From: an uncultured Anaerococcus sp.
Lineage (GTDB): Bacteria > Bacillota > Clostridia > Tissierellales > Peptoniphilaceae
NCBI RefSeq assembly: GCF_943912385.1
Contig: NZ_CALTTY010000007.1
Coordinates: forward strand, 19,523-83,522
Direction of reading: 5' to 3'
DNA length: 64,000 nucleotides
Below are positions 1-9,016 of the stretch, in pieces. The notes beneath the pieces are model-generated. The model saw only the letters and a program-made list of their open reading frames with translations, made no database searches and was not told the DNA's origin. Positions within the stretch are counted from its first letter, which is position 1; each line of letters opens with the position of its first letter. A program made the position numbers and the translations under genes.

Positions 1-498
1 TTCGGCACAAGCTGGGGCCAAGAAAGCTTTGAAAAAGAACAAAACACAACCAAAAATCTCTTTAAAACCATTAACCTAGCTAGAAAATATGGCTCAACCA
101 AAGCCCTTGTAGAAAGCGGAAAGGTTAAAGATGGTTTTATGAAAGCCTGTGTTGAAATGGATGTACCAGTAGTAATAGCTGGAACAATCCGTGACCGTTT
201 CGGTCTTCCAGAAACAATAAACAATGTCTATGAAGCCCAAAACGAAATGAGGATGCATGCTAGAAAGACATCAACAATCATCATGATGAGTGCTATCCTC
301 TATACGATCGCAACAGGTAACATGACCCCATCCTACAACGTATTTGACGGTGAAGTAAGACCAGTTTACATGTACACCATCGATATCCAAGAATTCGCAG
401 TAAACAAATTATCAGACAGGGGAACTGTAACAGCAGTTTCTATGGTAACCAACGTTCAAGACTTTATCAGAAATGTAGACAGAGCCTTAAATAACTAA
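1..498 (+). CDS. Ornithine cyclodeaminase-like (TIGR00300/LOR-SDH family), 3' part
   Basis: The frame is open from base 1, so the start lies outside the window and only about 165 C-terminal residues are visible. The pattern VIAGTIRD, then LPETINNVYEAQ, then ATGNMTPS and finally LSDRGTVTAV matches my memory of the C-terminal nucleotide-binding part of the TIGR00300/LOR-SDH family. That family includes archaeal ornithine cyclodeaminase and the C-terminal half of arginine dihydrolase. It would convert ornithine to proline and ammonia in the cytoplasm. Carbamate kinase starts 20 bp downstream, which fits arginine/ornithine fermentation. The exact substrate cannot be settled from this fragment. 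Confidence 0.6.
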   Translation, partial: FGTSWGQESFEKEQNTTKNLFKTINLARKYGSTKALVESGKVKDGFMKACVEMDVPVVIAGTIRDRFGLPETINNVYEAQNEMRMHARKTSTIIMMSAILYTIATGNMTPSYNVFDGEVRPVYMYTIDIQEFAVNKLSDRGTVTAVSMVTNVQDFIRNVDRALNN

Positions 499-518
499 AA
501 TAAACTTAAGGAGGAGCG

Positions 519-1445
519 ATGAAGAAAATAGTACTCGCCCTAGGCGGTAATGCCCTAGGAAATAGCCCAGAAGAGCAAAAAAAAGCAGTCGAACAAACAG
601 CTAAGTCAATAGTAGACCTGGTAGCAGAAGGTAATAAGGTAATCATATCCCACGGCAATGGGCCACAAGTTGGTATGATTAACCTCGCCATGGATACAGC
701 AAGCAAGTCAGAAGCAAATACAGCTGAAATGCCTTTTGCTGAATGTGGAGCCATGAGCCAGGGCTATATCGGCTACCACCTCCAAAATGCCATCGAAAAC
801 GAGCTTGGCAAAAGAGGCATGGACCAAACAGTAGTCTCCCTTGTAACCCAGGTCCTAGTAGACAAGGAAGATCCAGCCTTCGAAAATCCAACTAAACCAA
901 TAGGTTCCTTCTATAGTGAAGAAGAAGCCAAAAAGGAAGAAGAAAAAGGCTTTACTTTCAAGGAAGATGCGGGCAGAGGTTACAGAAGAGTAGTACCAAG
1001 TCCAAAACCAATCGATATAGTTGAAAAAAATGCTGTCGAAAAACTCTATAACGATGGAATGATCGTAGTAGCAGCAGGTGGCGGCGGTATCCCAGTTGTA
1101 AAAGAAGATAACAAGCTAGTTGGTGTTGATGCTGTAATAGACAAGGACTTCACATCTGCAAAACTTGCAGAACTAGTTGGAGCCGACACCCTTGTAATTC
1201 TTACAGCAGTAGAACAAGTAGCCATCCACTTTGGTAAGGAAAATGAAGAATGGTTAGATAAGCTAACAATCGAAGAAGCAGAAAAATACCTAGCTGACGG
1301 AGAATTTGCAGAAGGATCAATGAAACCAAAAATCGAAGCTGCCCTATCCTTTGTAAAATCAAAAGACGGGTCAAAGGCTTTGATAACCTCCTTAGAAAAA
1401 GCACTAGACGGCCTAAAAGGCGAGACAGGAACCTATATTGGCTAG
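519..1445 (+). CDS. arcC: Carbamate kinase
   Basis: Cytoplasmic kinase of the amino-acid kinase fold that makes ATP from carbamoyl phosphate and ADP, the energy-yielding last step of the arginine deiminase pathway. The 308 residues match the usual length. Visible motifs are GGNALG (residues 9-14), SHGNGPQVG (44-52), a GRGYRRVVPSP segment near residue 150 and a glycine-rich AAGGGGIPVV loop near residue 190. The start follows an excellent ribosome binding site (AAGGAGG). The gene lies 20 bp after the ornithine-cyclodeaminase-like gene and probably shares its transcript. Confidence 0.93.
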   Translation: MKKIVLALGGNALGNSPEEQKKAVEQTAKSIVDLVAEGNKVIISHGNGPQVGMINLAMDTASKSEANTAEMPFAECGAMSQGYIGYHLQNAIENELGKRGMDQTVVSLVTQVLVDKEDPAFENPTKPIGSFYSEEEAKKEEEKGFTFKEDAGRGYRRVVPSPKPIDIVEKNAVEKLYNDGMIVVAAGGGGIPVVKEDNKLVGVDAVIDKDFTSAKLAELVGADTLVILTAVEQVAIHFGKENEEWLDKLTIEEAEKYLADGEFAEGSMKPKIEAALSFVKSKDGSKALITSLEKALDGLKGETGTYIG

Positions 1446-1655
1446 AAAAAAACTTATATAATCTTTCATCAGAAAGCTATAGGTTTATTAAGGGCCTAGC
1501 TTAGAGGAAATCTTCGCTTAAAAGATTACTTTTCTTATAAAATCTATTCCACTTATATATAGTTGGATTTTATGGAGACTAGTTCCTTAGTACAATTTTT
1601 CAAAAAGCTTAGTAGACTCCTAAAAAAGGCGGATAGGAATATCCGTCTTTTTGTC
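1446..1655 (+). terminator. arcC 3' region with intrinsic terminator at 1625-1652
   Basis: No coding sequence is apparent here. A hairpin with arms GGCGGAT (1628-1634) and ATCCGTC (1641-1647) followed by TTTTT ends the arcC transcript, unusually about 180 bp after the stop. The stretch before it contains weaker pairings (TAAAATC with GATTTTA, and GGAG with CTCC) and could be a structured 3' UTR or a small RNA, but I recognise no family. Positions 1656-1835 show nothing I can assign. Confidence 0.6.
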
Positions 1656-1835
1656 TGTAAAATTTTAAAAAGTTTTGTAACCTAGAAGCCATCAAGGACT
1701 ATTAAAAAAACTTATACTTAGCCAAGATTGGTATTAGAAAAAAGAGACTAGGCCTTCTAGCTTAAATAAGGCTATAAACTACATCCTTTGGAAAAAGCCC
1801 ATAAGCCTACTTACAAACTTTAAAATAAGTATAGA

Positions 1836-1867
1836 AAAACCGAGCCTAAAGCAAATGGCTCGGTTTT
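1836..1867 (-). terminator. Intrinsic terminator of the dehydrogenase gene
   Basis: Perfect 11-bp arms AAAACCGAGCC (1836-1846) and GGCTCGGTTTT (1857-1867) sit just after the stop of the minus-strand gene. The arms carry A and T runs on both sides, so the hairpin could work in either direction. Confidence 0.8.
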
Positions 1868-1872
1868 ATCCT

Positions 1873-2796
1873 TTACTTACTATATTTTTCCCTGTTAGCC
1901 TTTAGGACTTTTTCAGAGTGTTTGAGTCTTTCAAGCTCTTCTTCATTTAGGTCAAGCTCGATTGCTATTTCCATCCCATCCTTACCAAGAACGCATGGGG
2001 TTGATAGGTAAAGGTCATCAAGACCGTACATGCCCTCCATAAGAGTTGCTACAAGGATGATTTTTTTCCTATCATTAACAATGGCATCTATCATGGAGCA
2101 GACAGTATTACCTATACCGCATTGGGTGTGGCCCTTGCCGTCTATTACCCTCCATGCCCTTTCTCTTACTAGGTTTTCTACATCGTCCCTAGAAAAGCTA
2201 TTTGGATTTTGTTTTAGGTACTCATCAAACTGTAGGTTGTTGATAAAGATATTTGACCAGGCAACAAATTGGCTCTCACCGTGCTCACCAAGTACAACGC
2301 CTCTCACATCAGATGGATCAACTTCTAGTAGCTTGCAAAGGGTGGTATTAAGCCTTGTTGTATCAAGGGCTGTACCAGATCCTATGACCCTTTCCTTTGG
2401 AAAACCACTTGCCCTGTAGACTAGGTCTGCCATAAGGTCGCAAGGGTTTCCGACAACGATAAAGATACCATCAAAGCCTGCTTCTACAATTTCCTTTACA
2501 TAGGCCTCTGTAGCATCCTTAAACATCTCGTATTCTTCAAGCCTATCGCTGATTCCATCAAGGCTGCCTGTGGCTGTAACGATAATATCCCTATCAGCCA
2601 TATCCTTATAAGAGCCCCAGCCCATCTTTACATAGTGAGGGTAAAAGCTTGACGCATCCTCAATATCCATAGCCTGGGCCTTGGCCTTGCCCTCATCTAT
2701 GTCATTAAACTTTATGTCAGAAGCAATTCCCATCCTGGCTGCTGTATAGCCAACAGAAAAACCAACCGCTCCTGCACCGATTATTCCTAATTTCAT
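1873..2796 (-). CDS. L-lactate/malate dehydrogenase family protein (L-2-hydroxyacid dehydrogenase)
   Basis: NAD-dependent dehydrogenase of the LDH/MDH superfamily, 307 residues. The Rossmann GAGAVG loop is at residues 7-12. NPCDLMA, the substrate-binding ALDTTRL and the catalytic-histidine motif GEHGESQ follow in the usual order. The substrate loop reads GSLDGISDRLEEY, without the QKPGETR-type glutamine of typical L-lactate dehydrogenases. L-2-hydroxyisocaproate dehydrogenase or another 2-hydroxyacid activity is therefore as likely as lactate dehydrogenase. The start has a strong GGAGGTG site and a TATAAT box about 20 bp upstream on the minus strand. It appears monocistronic and divergent from the GntR gene. 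Confidence 0.85.
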   Translation of the reverse strand: MKLGIIGAGAVGFSVGYTAARMGIASDIKFNDIDEGKAKAQAMDIEDASSFYPHYVKMGWGSYKDMADRDIIVTATGSLDGISDRLEEYEMFKDATEAYVKEIVEAGFDGIFIVVGNPCDLMADLVYRASGFPKERVIGSGTALDTTRLNTTLCKLLEVDPSDVRGVVLGEHGESQFVAWSNIFINNLQFDEYLKQNPNSFSRDDVENLVRERAWRVIDGKGHTQCGIGNTVCSMIDAIVNDRKKIILVATLMEGMYGLDDLYLSTPCVLGKDGMEIAIELDLNEEELERLKHSEKVLKANREKYSK

Positions 2797-2926
2797 ATTT
2801 TCACCTCCAGGATATTATAACAGAAAAACAAATAAAATCCTAATTTTTTCACAAACTTCTCTAAAAAATGTAAATAAAGACCTAATTTCAGAAAAATACC
2901 AATTTTAATAGGACTTTTTATATAAA

Positions 2927-2960
2927 TCCTATTTACAAATAGGAGGAGGTGTTATATAAT
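2927..2960 (+). promoter_or_regulatory. Promoter and probable GntR operator
   Basis: A -35 box TTTACA (2932-2937), a 17-bp spacer and a consensus -10 TATAAT (2955-2960) precede the GntR gene. A perfect palindrome with arms TCCTATTT (2927-2934) and AAATAGGA (2937-2944) covers the -35 box. A further AATAGGA half-site lies at 2907-2913. The arrangement suggests autorepression by the GntR regulator; that part is inference. Confidence 0.7.
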
Positions 2961-2989
2961 AAATATAACAAGGCGAGCAAGGAGGACTT

Positions 2990-3367
2990 ATGTTTTTAGA
3001 GATTGATTTTAAATCAGATTTTCCAATCTATGAGCAAATCAGAAGGGGAATAATTATTGGTCTTGCCAAGGGAGAGGTTAAGAAAGGAGATAAGCTTCCC
3101 TCTGTTAGGGAAATGGCAGAAAATATCGGAATCAACCTCCATACCGTCAACAAGGCCTACAAGCTTTTGGAAGCTGATGGGGTCCTTACCATGGATAGGA
3201 GGTACGGAAGCCTTATTACAGAGGATATAAATCCAATGGAAGCTTACGATGAGGGAAAAATCGAATCAGAACTTGATCTTCTAATCGCTATAGCAAAGCT
3301 TAAAGGTAGCAAAAAAGAGGATTTTATAAAAAATATCAATAAAAAATGGGAGAATACAAATGAATGA
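2990..3367 (+). CDS. GntR-family transcriptional regulator (YtrA-like)
   Basis: 125-residue DNA-binding protein. The N-terminal half is a typical GntR winged helix: PIYEQIRRGI, then GDKLPSVREMAENIGINLHT and VNKAYKLLEADG. It is followed by a short C-terminal tail instead of a large ligand-binding domain, as in the YtrA subfamily. YtrA-type regulators usually control an adjacent membrane or transporter gene. Here the next gene overlaps by 8 bp and encodes a membrane protein, which fits. A clear AAGGAGG site precedes the ATG, and a palindrome overlaps the promoter. Confidence 0.88.
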   Translation: MFLEIDFKSDFPIYEQIRRGIIIGLAKGEVKKGDKLPSVREMAENIGINLHTVNKAYKLLEADGVLTMDRRYGSLITEDINPMEAYDEGKIESELDLLIAIAKLKGSKKEDFIKNINKKWENTNE

Positions 3368-4454
3368 AGTAAAATTTGTTGCAATAATATACACATCAGC
3401 CCTAGTTTTAGTTGGCTTAATCCAGGTTTTCATCCAGACTTTTTCTAAAAAAGGCTATACTTTGGGAGTGTCTGTGCCAAAAGATGTGAGAGAGACAGAA
3501 ACAATGAAACAAATTCTAAAAGATTATAAGTTTATGTCTTTAACAATGACCATTTTCCTAAGTCATTGCCAGTATTTTTTAACTTATATTACTCAGTCAG
3601 TGGGTTTTTTGACGCTTTTCTTTTTTCTAAGCTTAGGTCTTATATCCCTGCCCCTTATAATTTATAATAAGAATCTGAAAACCATGACGGCTGGTCTAAG
3701 TTATGACAAAAAGAAAATTGTTCCTCTTGATAATAATAAAGCAAAAAAAGATTTAAGAAAAATCATGTGGTTAGGCTACGGGATTTCACTTCTCATTATA
3801 ATTATTACAAGCCTAATTTTATATATAAATTATGACAAAATCGTAAATCAACTAATCATGAAAGTAGATTTTGATGGGACAATCACAAGGACAGCCGAAA
3901 AATCTTATAAAAACCTATCTTACCCATCAATTGTAAGCCTTGGCATGATAATTATGTTTTATTTGATAAACCTAATTGTTATCAAGGTTAGACCAAGGAT
4001 TTCTACGGAAGATCCAGAACTTTCCCTAAAAAACGATCTAAAAGCAAAAAAAGCTTGGACTTATTACCTAATCTTAAATGCCATTGTAACGACCCTGCTT
4101 TTTGAAATCGGAATTAACTACCTAGCAATAAAAAATATAAGTCTACCCTTATATATTCTTACTGGATTTAGCCTTATATTATCAATCGGTGGAGCGATAT
4201 ACCTAGGAAGTAAGGTCGGCACAGATGGTTCAAAATTTTCTAAAATGGACGACTTTTCATTTGAAGAAGACGATAAATATTGGCTTTTGGGATCTATGTT
4301 TTATAACAACCCAGATGATCCTGCCCTATTTGTGGCAAAAAGAGTTGGAGTAGGCTTTACCATAAATATAGGAAGACCAGCTGGGAAGCTTATCCTAATC
4401 TTTACAATCCTAATCCTAGTATTTTCCCTAGTACAAATATTTACCTATGAATAA
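3360..4454 (+). CDS. DUF1648/DUF5808-type membrane protein
   Basis: 364-residue integral membrane protein with about eight hydrophobic helices. The C-terminal motif DDKYWLLGSMFYNNPDD, followed by KRVGVGFTINIGRP, is what I recall of the DUF5808 domain. The N-terminal part resembles DUF1648-like immunity/SdpI-related membrane proteins. It overlaps the GntR gene and is presumably under its control. The biochemical role is unknown; envelope stress or antimicrobial-peptide immunity is only a guess based on relatives. Confidence 0.65.
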   Translation: MNEVKFVAIIYTSALVLVGLIQVFIQTFSKKGYTLGVSVPKDVRETETMKQILKDYKFMSLTMTIFLSHCQYFLTYITQSVGFLTLFFFLSLGLISLPLIIYNKNLKTMTAGLSYDKKKIVPLDNNKAKKDLRKIMWLGYGISLLIIIITSLILYINYDKIVNQLIMKVDFDGTITRTAEKSYKNLSYPSIVSLGMIIMFYLINLIVIKVRPRISTEDPELSLKNDLKAKKAWTYYLILNAIVTTLLFEIGINYLAIKNISLPLYILTGFSLILSIGGAIYLGSKVGTDGSKFSKMDDFSFEEDDKYWLLGSMFYNNPDDPALFVAKRVGVGFTINIGRPAGKLILIFTILILVFSLVQIFTYE

Positions 4455-4460
4455 AATCAT

Positions 4461-4488
4461 AACCAGGTCATAAAACGGCCTGGTTTTT
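4461..4488 (+). terminator. Intrinsic terminator of the GntR operon
   Basis: Arms AACCAGGTC (4461-4469) and GGCCTGGTT (4478-4486) with a following T run, 7 bp after the stop codon. Confidence 0.8.
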
Positions 4489-4564
4489 ATCTTTCTATAA
4501 ATTGAATAGATGTCTTAATTCTAGTAAAGTAATAGGAGTTTGTAAGAAGAATTAGAAAGAGACT

Positions 4565-5383
4565 ATGATGGATAAAGATATAAAATTAATAGCTTTTGAT
4601 GTAGATGGGACGATCATAAGTGATGATCAAAAAGTCTTAGAAGAAACTAAAGATATAATAAAAAAATTAAAGGCAAGGGGCATAAAAATTGTCCTTTGCA
4701 CCGGCAGGTCCTTCAACGGCTTTCATAGGGTCAGGCAAGACTTAGGCCTTACAGGTTTTGATGACTACTCAATTTCCTGTACAGGTGCTTTTATTAGACA
4801 AAATGCTACCGGCAAGGCCCTTACTAAAAAAGTTTTAACAAGTAAAGATGCCGAAAAAATCATAGCAAGGCTTGATGATGACAGGATTGATGTAACAATC
4901 CATACAAGGGATATCCTTTATAACCAGGCCAAAAATCCCAACGACCACTTTCTAAAAGACCAGGCTAAGATGGGCATGCCTTGGCTAAGGTATGAAAATC
5001 TCGACGATATAGATACAGACCTTGCCAGGGTTTGCTTTGAAGGTGATATAGAAGTCCTTGATGAATTTGAAAAAAGACACAAGGAAGAGATAAAAAAAGA
5101 CTATAAATATATGAGAAATGATAGGAATATCTTAGAAGTTTTAAACAAGGATGCTGGAAAATCAGAGGCTCTAAGAGACCTTTCCCATATCCTTGATTTA
5201 GATATGGATGAAATAATGTACTTCGGAGACGGAGTAAACGACATTAAGTCAATGGAGGCTGTGGGTGTGGCTGTTGCTATGGAAAATGCCAGAGAAATTA
5301 CAAAAGAAGCGGCAGACTATATAATAGGGGATAATAATAGCCCTTCCATAGCAGAGTTTTTGAAAGAGTATTTTGATGACTAA
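4565..5383 (+). CDS. Cof-type HAD-superfamily hydrolase
   Basis: 272-residue cytoplasmic phosphatase of HAD class IIB (Cof family), likely acting on sugar phosphates or flavin-type phosphates. Motif I is DVDGT (residues 12-16), motif II lies in VLCTGRS, and motif IV is GDGVND (221-226). The C-terminal A-NA-E--K--AD-I sequence is typical of the family. Two ATG codons (4565, 4568) are possible starts and the ribosome binding site is modest. The downstream gene overlaps by 8 bp, so the four genes up to uppP look like one operon. The substrate cannot be predicted. Confidence 0.88.
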   Translation: MMDKDIKLIAFDVDGTIISDDQKVLEETKDIIKKLKARGIKIVLCTGRSFNGFHRVRQDLGLTGFDDYSISCTGAFIRQNATGKALTKKVLTSKDAEKIIARLDDDRIDVTIHTRDILYNQAKNPNDHFLKDQAKMGMPWLRYENLDDIDTDLARVCFEGDIEVLDEFEKRHKEEIKKDYKYMRNDRNILEVLNKDAGKSEALRDLSHILDLDMDEIMYFGDGVNDIKSMEAVGVAVAMENAREITKEAADYIIGDNNSPSIAEFLKEYFDD

Positions 5384-6167
5384 GTTTGTTGTACTATCAT
5401 CTGGCTCTTCAGGAAACTCAGTTTTTGTAGAACATGGGGGTAGTAAGATCCTTGTTGATGCTGGTTTTTCCGGTAGGCAGATCGAAAGACTCCTAGAAAG
5501 TGTAGGAGAAAAGCCAACAGACCTAGACGGGATCTTCCTAACCCACGAGCACGCCGACCACTCCAAGGGAGCGGCTATCCTTGCTAAAAGATTTAATATT
5601 CCCCTCTATGCCAACAGGGGAACCTGGAAGGCCTACCTACCAAAGACTAAAAACCTTAAAGAAGACCTAATAAAGGAATTTAAGTCAGATAAGTTTTTAA
5701 ACTTCAAATCTATGGACATATACCCAATCTCAACCTACCATGATGCCTGTGAGCCGGTAGGTTTTATACTTTATTTGGGAAACAAAAAAATTAGCCTAGT
5801 AACAGACACGGGGGTCATAGATGATAGGATTGCCTACCATATCAAGGGATCTGACATATATTACCTGGAGGCTAACCACGACCTAGAAGCCCTAAAGATA
5901 GGTCCCTATCCCTATAAATTAAAACTCAGGGTTATGGGTAAGATGGGTCACTTATCAAATGATCAGGCTGCAGAAGTCCTAGGAGACGCTCTAGAAGGAA
6001 GGAGAGAAAATGTCTTTTTAAGCCATTTATCAACCACCAATAATACCGAAGAATTATCCAAAATTGCTGTTGAAACCTACTTAAAAGATTTGGGTCTTGA
6101 CACAGACAAGGATATAAACTTAGACGTATCAAAAAGATATGAACCATCAAGGGAAGTTATACTATGA
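5376..6167 (+). CDS. walJ: WalJ/YycJ-like MBL-fold metallohydrolase
   Basis: Metallo-beta-lactamase-fold hydrolase of the YycJ/WalJ family, about 263 residues. The opening LSSGSSGNS, the metal motif THEHADH (about residues 56-62) and a late metal-ligand region LEANHD are as expected. In Bacillus, WalJ is linked to the WalRK cell-wall regulon and to coordination of division with replication; here it is not next to walRK. I prefer the ATG at 5376, seven bases after GAAAGAG, to the in-frame TTG at 5373. It overlaps the HAD gene and couples to the next gene through ATGA. Confidence 0.85.
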   Translation: MTKFVVLSSGSSGNSVFVEHGGSKILVDAGFSGRQIERLLESVGEKPTDLDGIFLTHEHADHSKGAAILAKRFNIPLYANRGTWKAYLPKTKNLKEDLIKEFKSDKFLNFKSMDIYPISTYHDACEPVGFILYLGNKKISLVTDTGVIDDRIAYHIKGSDIYYLEANHDLEALKIGPYPYKLKLRVMGKMGHLSNDQAAEVLGDALEGRRENVFLSHLSTTNNTEELSKIAVETYLKDLGLDTDKDINLDVSKRYEPSREVIL

Positions 6168-6976
6168 CAGAAATAAAAGAAATTGAAAAATCACTAATTA
6201 AAAAATATAGGAAAGAAATTTGGTCACCCTTTATCAAGGCTATCAAGGAATTTGACCTTATAAACGAAGGAGACAAGGTGGGAGTTGCTATATCGGGGGG
6301 CAAGGACTCCTTGATTTTAGCAAAACTAATTGAGGAACTCCACAAGCATTCAAAGGTCAAATTCGATGTGGAATATATTTGCATGGACCCAGGCTATGAT
6401 AAAGAGAACCTAGACCTACTAAAGAAAAATCTAGCCTACCTAGAAATCCCGGCAAAGATCTACGACTCCAGAGTCTTTGACATATCAGAAAGCCTCGCCG
6501 ATGGGGGCAATCCTTGCTATCTTTGTGCAAGGATGAGGAGGGGATTTTTATATGCCAAGGCAAAGGACCTAGGTTGTAATAAACTAGCCCTGGGCCACCA
6601 TTTAAATGACGTCATAGAAACCATAATGATAAATGTCCTCTATGCTGGAAACTATAAGACCATGAAGCCTAAGCTTACTGCTCAAAACTTCGATGACATG
6701 TTTTTAATAAGACCTCTTTACTATATGAGAGAAGAGGATATAATAAGATGGCGTAATTATGCAGAATTAAATGCCTTAGACTGTGCCTGCACGGTTACAA
6801 AATCTGAAGGATCCCACACCAGGGCAAGGGTCAAAGACCTTATAAAAGATTTAAGAAAAGAAAACCCAAACATAGAAATGTCCATCCTAAGAAGCTCAGA
6901 AAATGTCAACTGCGACATGGTCCTAGGCTACCAAGTAGGAGGGGTCAAACACTCATTTATGGAGGAATTTAAATGA
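6164..6976 (+). CDS. TtcA-family PP-loop ATPase (tRNA 2-thiolation type)
   Basis: 270-residue member of the N-type ATP pyrophosphatases. The PP-loop is SGGKDS (44-49), followed by a CYLC pair (118-121) and LGHHLNDVIET. Relatives such as TtcA thiolate cytidine 32 of tRNA with an iron-sulfur cluster held by paired CxxC motifs. A further CAC sequence near residue 205 could supply the third cysteine. It overlaps walJ by 4 bp and uppP by 4 bp. The fold is clear; the exact tRNA position is inferred. Confidence 0.8.
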   Translation: MTEIKEIEKSLIKKYRKEIWSPFIKAIKEFDLINEGDKVGVAISGGKDSLILAKLIEELHKHSKVKFDVEYICMDPGYDKENLDLLKKNLAYLEIPAKIYDSRVFDISESLADGGNPCYLCARMRRGFLYAKAKDLGCNKLALGHHLNDVIETIMINVLYAGNYKTMKPKLTAQNFDDMFLIRPLYYMREEDIIRWRNYAELNALDCACTVTKSEGSHTRARVKDLIKDLRKENPNIEMSILRSSENVNCDMVLGYQVGGVKHSFMEEFK

Positions 6977-7845
6977 TAATAGACTTAATCAAGGTCTTAA
7001 TCCTTTCGATTGTAGAAGGGGTTACAGAGTTTTTACCTGTATCATCCACAGGCCACCTAATCCTTGTAAATCAATTTGTAAAACTTAAGCCAGAAAGCTT
7101 TTCCAACGCATTTAACGTAATAATCCAACTTGGTGCCATCCTCTCGGTAGTGGTAATATACTTTGAGAAATTAAACCCTTGGTCAAAATCTAAGGTGAAA
7201 GTCCCAAGAAATTACGAGGACTTAAATGGTCAGTCAAAAGCCTACTTTATCCTGACCCACCCAGATAGTAAAACCATGAAACTCTGGCTAAAGGTCCTAG
7301 TCGGCATCCTACCAGCCATGGTCCTGGGCCTTTTATTTGACGACCTGATAGACGAATACCTCTTTAACCCTATCACAGTAGCGGCCATGCTCTTTATCTG
7401 GGGTATCATAATAATCTTTGTAGAAAAGAGAAATAAAAAAATCAAGTACGACTCCCTAACAGATGTCCCATACAGGACAATTCTAATGATAGGATTCTTC
7501 CAGTGCCTGGCTATGGTACCAGGCACATCAAGGTCTGCTGCCACCATCATAGGGGCCATGGTCCTCGGCCTATCTAGGCCTGCTGCGGCAGAGTTTTCCT
7601 TTTTCCTAGCCATCCCAACCATGCTAGGGGCAACCCTTTTAAAGATGGTTAAAAACCTGGGTGGCTTTACAGGCTATGAGTGGTTTTTGATATTAATAGG
7701 TTCTGTCCTATCCTTCCTAGTAGCCTTTGTAGTAATTAAGAAATTCCTATCTTATATAAAAGAAAATGACTTTATTCCTTTTGGAATTTATAGGATAATC
7801 CTAGGTCTTGTCGTATTTGTATACTTTGTCTTTATAAAAGGCTGA
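6973..7845 (+). CDS. uppP: Undecaprenyl-diphosphatase
   Basis: Polytopic membrane enzyme (290 residues) that dephosphorylates undecaprenyl diphosphate to recycle the lipid carrier of peptidoglycan; it also gives bacitracin resistance. The signature EGVTEFLPVSSTGHL lies at residues 15-29 and the second motif PGTSRSAATI near residue 180. The start ATGA overlaps the stop of the TtcA-like gene. This is the last gene of the operon and is followed by a terminator. Confidence 0.94.
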   Translation: MIIDLIKVLILSIVEGVTEFLPVSSTGHLILVNQFVKLKPESFSNAFNVIIQLGAILSVVVIYFEKLNPWSKSKVKVPRNYEDLNGQSKAYFILTHPDSKTMKLWLKVLVGILPAMVLGLLFDDLIDEYLFNPITVAAMLFIWGIIIIFVEKRNKKIKYDSLTDVPYRTILMIGFFQCLAMVPGTSRSAATIIGAMVLGLSRPAAAEFSFFLAIPTMLGATLLKMVKNLGGFTGYEWFLILIGSVLSFLVAFVVIKKFLSYIKENDFIPFGIYRIILGLVVFVYFVFIKG

Positions 7846-7852
7846 TTATATA

Positions 7853-7883
7853 GAAAAACTCGGCTTTGCTCGAGTTTTTTTCT
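7853..7883 (+). terminator. Intrinsic terminator after uppP
   Basis: Arms AAAACTCG (7855-7862) and CGAGTTTT (7871-7878) with a seven-base T run. Confidence 0.8.
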
Positions 7884-7998
7884 ATGCCCAAATATACAAA
7901 AAAATAAAGGGAAAATTACCATATATTTAGCTTAAATACCTATCTATAAAATTAAGTTTTCATATGGGGTATAATAAATAAGAGAAAGGAGATGTATT

Positions 7999-8880
7999 AT
8001 GCATTATACAGGACAAGTTTATAGGCCGCCTCTAGAGGCTTATACCCCTCTTTTAGAAGTGACCTATGGGTGCTCGCACAATGCTTGTGCCTTTTGTACC
8101 ATGTACCATAAGACAAAATTTGGCATATCGCCATTTGACCATATAGAAAGTGATATCAAGGAAATAAGGGATACCTTCCCAGGACCTATAGAAAGGATTT
8201 ATCTTCTAAACGGAGATCCCTTTGTCTTACCAACTGAAAGGCTCCTTAAGATAGCAGACCTAATCCATAAATACCTGCCAGATGTTAAAACAATCACATC
8301 CTATGCAAGTTTTTATAACTTAAAGGATAAGTCTGTAGAAGATATGAAGGCCCTAAGAGAAGCAGGCTATAATGAACTTTGGTTCGGAGTTGAAACAGGA
8401 GACCCAGAAGTCCTAGCCTGGCTTAACAAGGGGGCAGACCTTGATGAATACTACGAGGGCCTTAGAAAGATGAAGGAAGCTAAGATGGACTACTTTGCCA
8501 TAGTCATGCAGGGAGTTAAGGGAGCAGGAAAGTCCATAGAAAACGCCAAGGCTACCGCAAAATTCTTAAACTACTACCCAGCCAAGGGAATCTTCATTAT
8601 GTCAACAGATGTCCAAGCTGGCTCAAAACTTTATAAGATGCGTGAAAGGGGAGACTTTGTAGAGACAACTAACAGGGAAAACCTCATAGAACAAGTCACC
8701 CTCCTTGAAAACTTAGATGTTCCAGGAGATGTTTTGTACTCATCAGGCCACATGGTAAACCTAATAAAGGTATCAGGCCACATGAGGAAAAAAGACGAGA
8801 TGATAGGAAAGCTTAAAACAGCCATAGAAACCCTCCCTGCCTATATTCTAGACAATAAGAACCAGGGTATAGCCAGGTAG
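7999..8880 (+). CDS. Radical SAM protein, GCSHN-type subfamily
   Basis: 293-residue radical SAM enzyme. The cluster-binding cysteines are in CSHNACAFC (residues 25-33), a Cx4Cx2C spacing found in a widespread uncharacterised subfamily instead of the common Cx3Cx2C. Later family features are LNGDPFVLP and ELWFGVETGD, which lie in the SAM-binding barrel. No accessory domain is evident and there are no neighbours that define a pathway. The start follows GAAAGGAG. Function unknown. Confidence 0.85.
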   Translation: MHYTGQVYRPPLEAYTPLLEVTYGCSHNACAFCTMYHKTKFGISPFDHIESDIKEIRDTFPGPIERIYLLNGDPFVLPTERLLKIADLIHKYLPDVKTITSYASFYNLKDKSVEDMKALREAGYNELWFGVETGDPEVLAWLNKGADLDEYYEGLRKMKEAKMDYFAIVMQGVKGAGKSIENAKATAKFLNYYPAKGIFIMSTDVQAGSKLYKMRERGDFVETTNRENLIEQVTLLENLDVPGDVLYSSGHMVNLIKVSGHMRKKDEMIGKLKTAIETLPAYILDNKNQGIAR

Positions 8881-9016
8881 AAACTCATCATTTGCTTTTA
8901 AACTAAGTTAAGATAAGGCCTGGTATATTCACTAAAACATAAGTGATTATATGTAGAAAAAATAAGCTGTTTTTGATATAATTATTTAAAGTAATGTGAT
9001 TAAATAAGGAGGCCTT

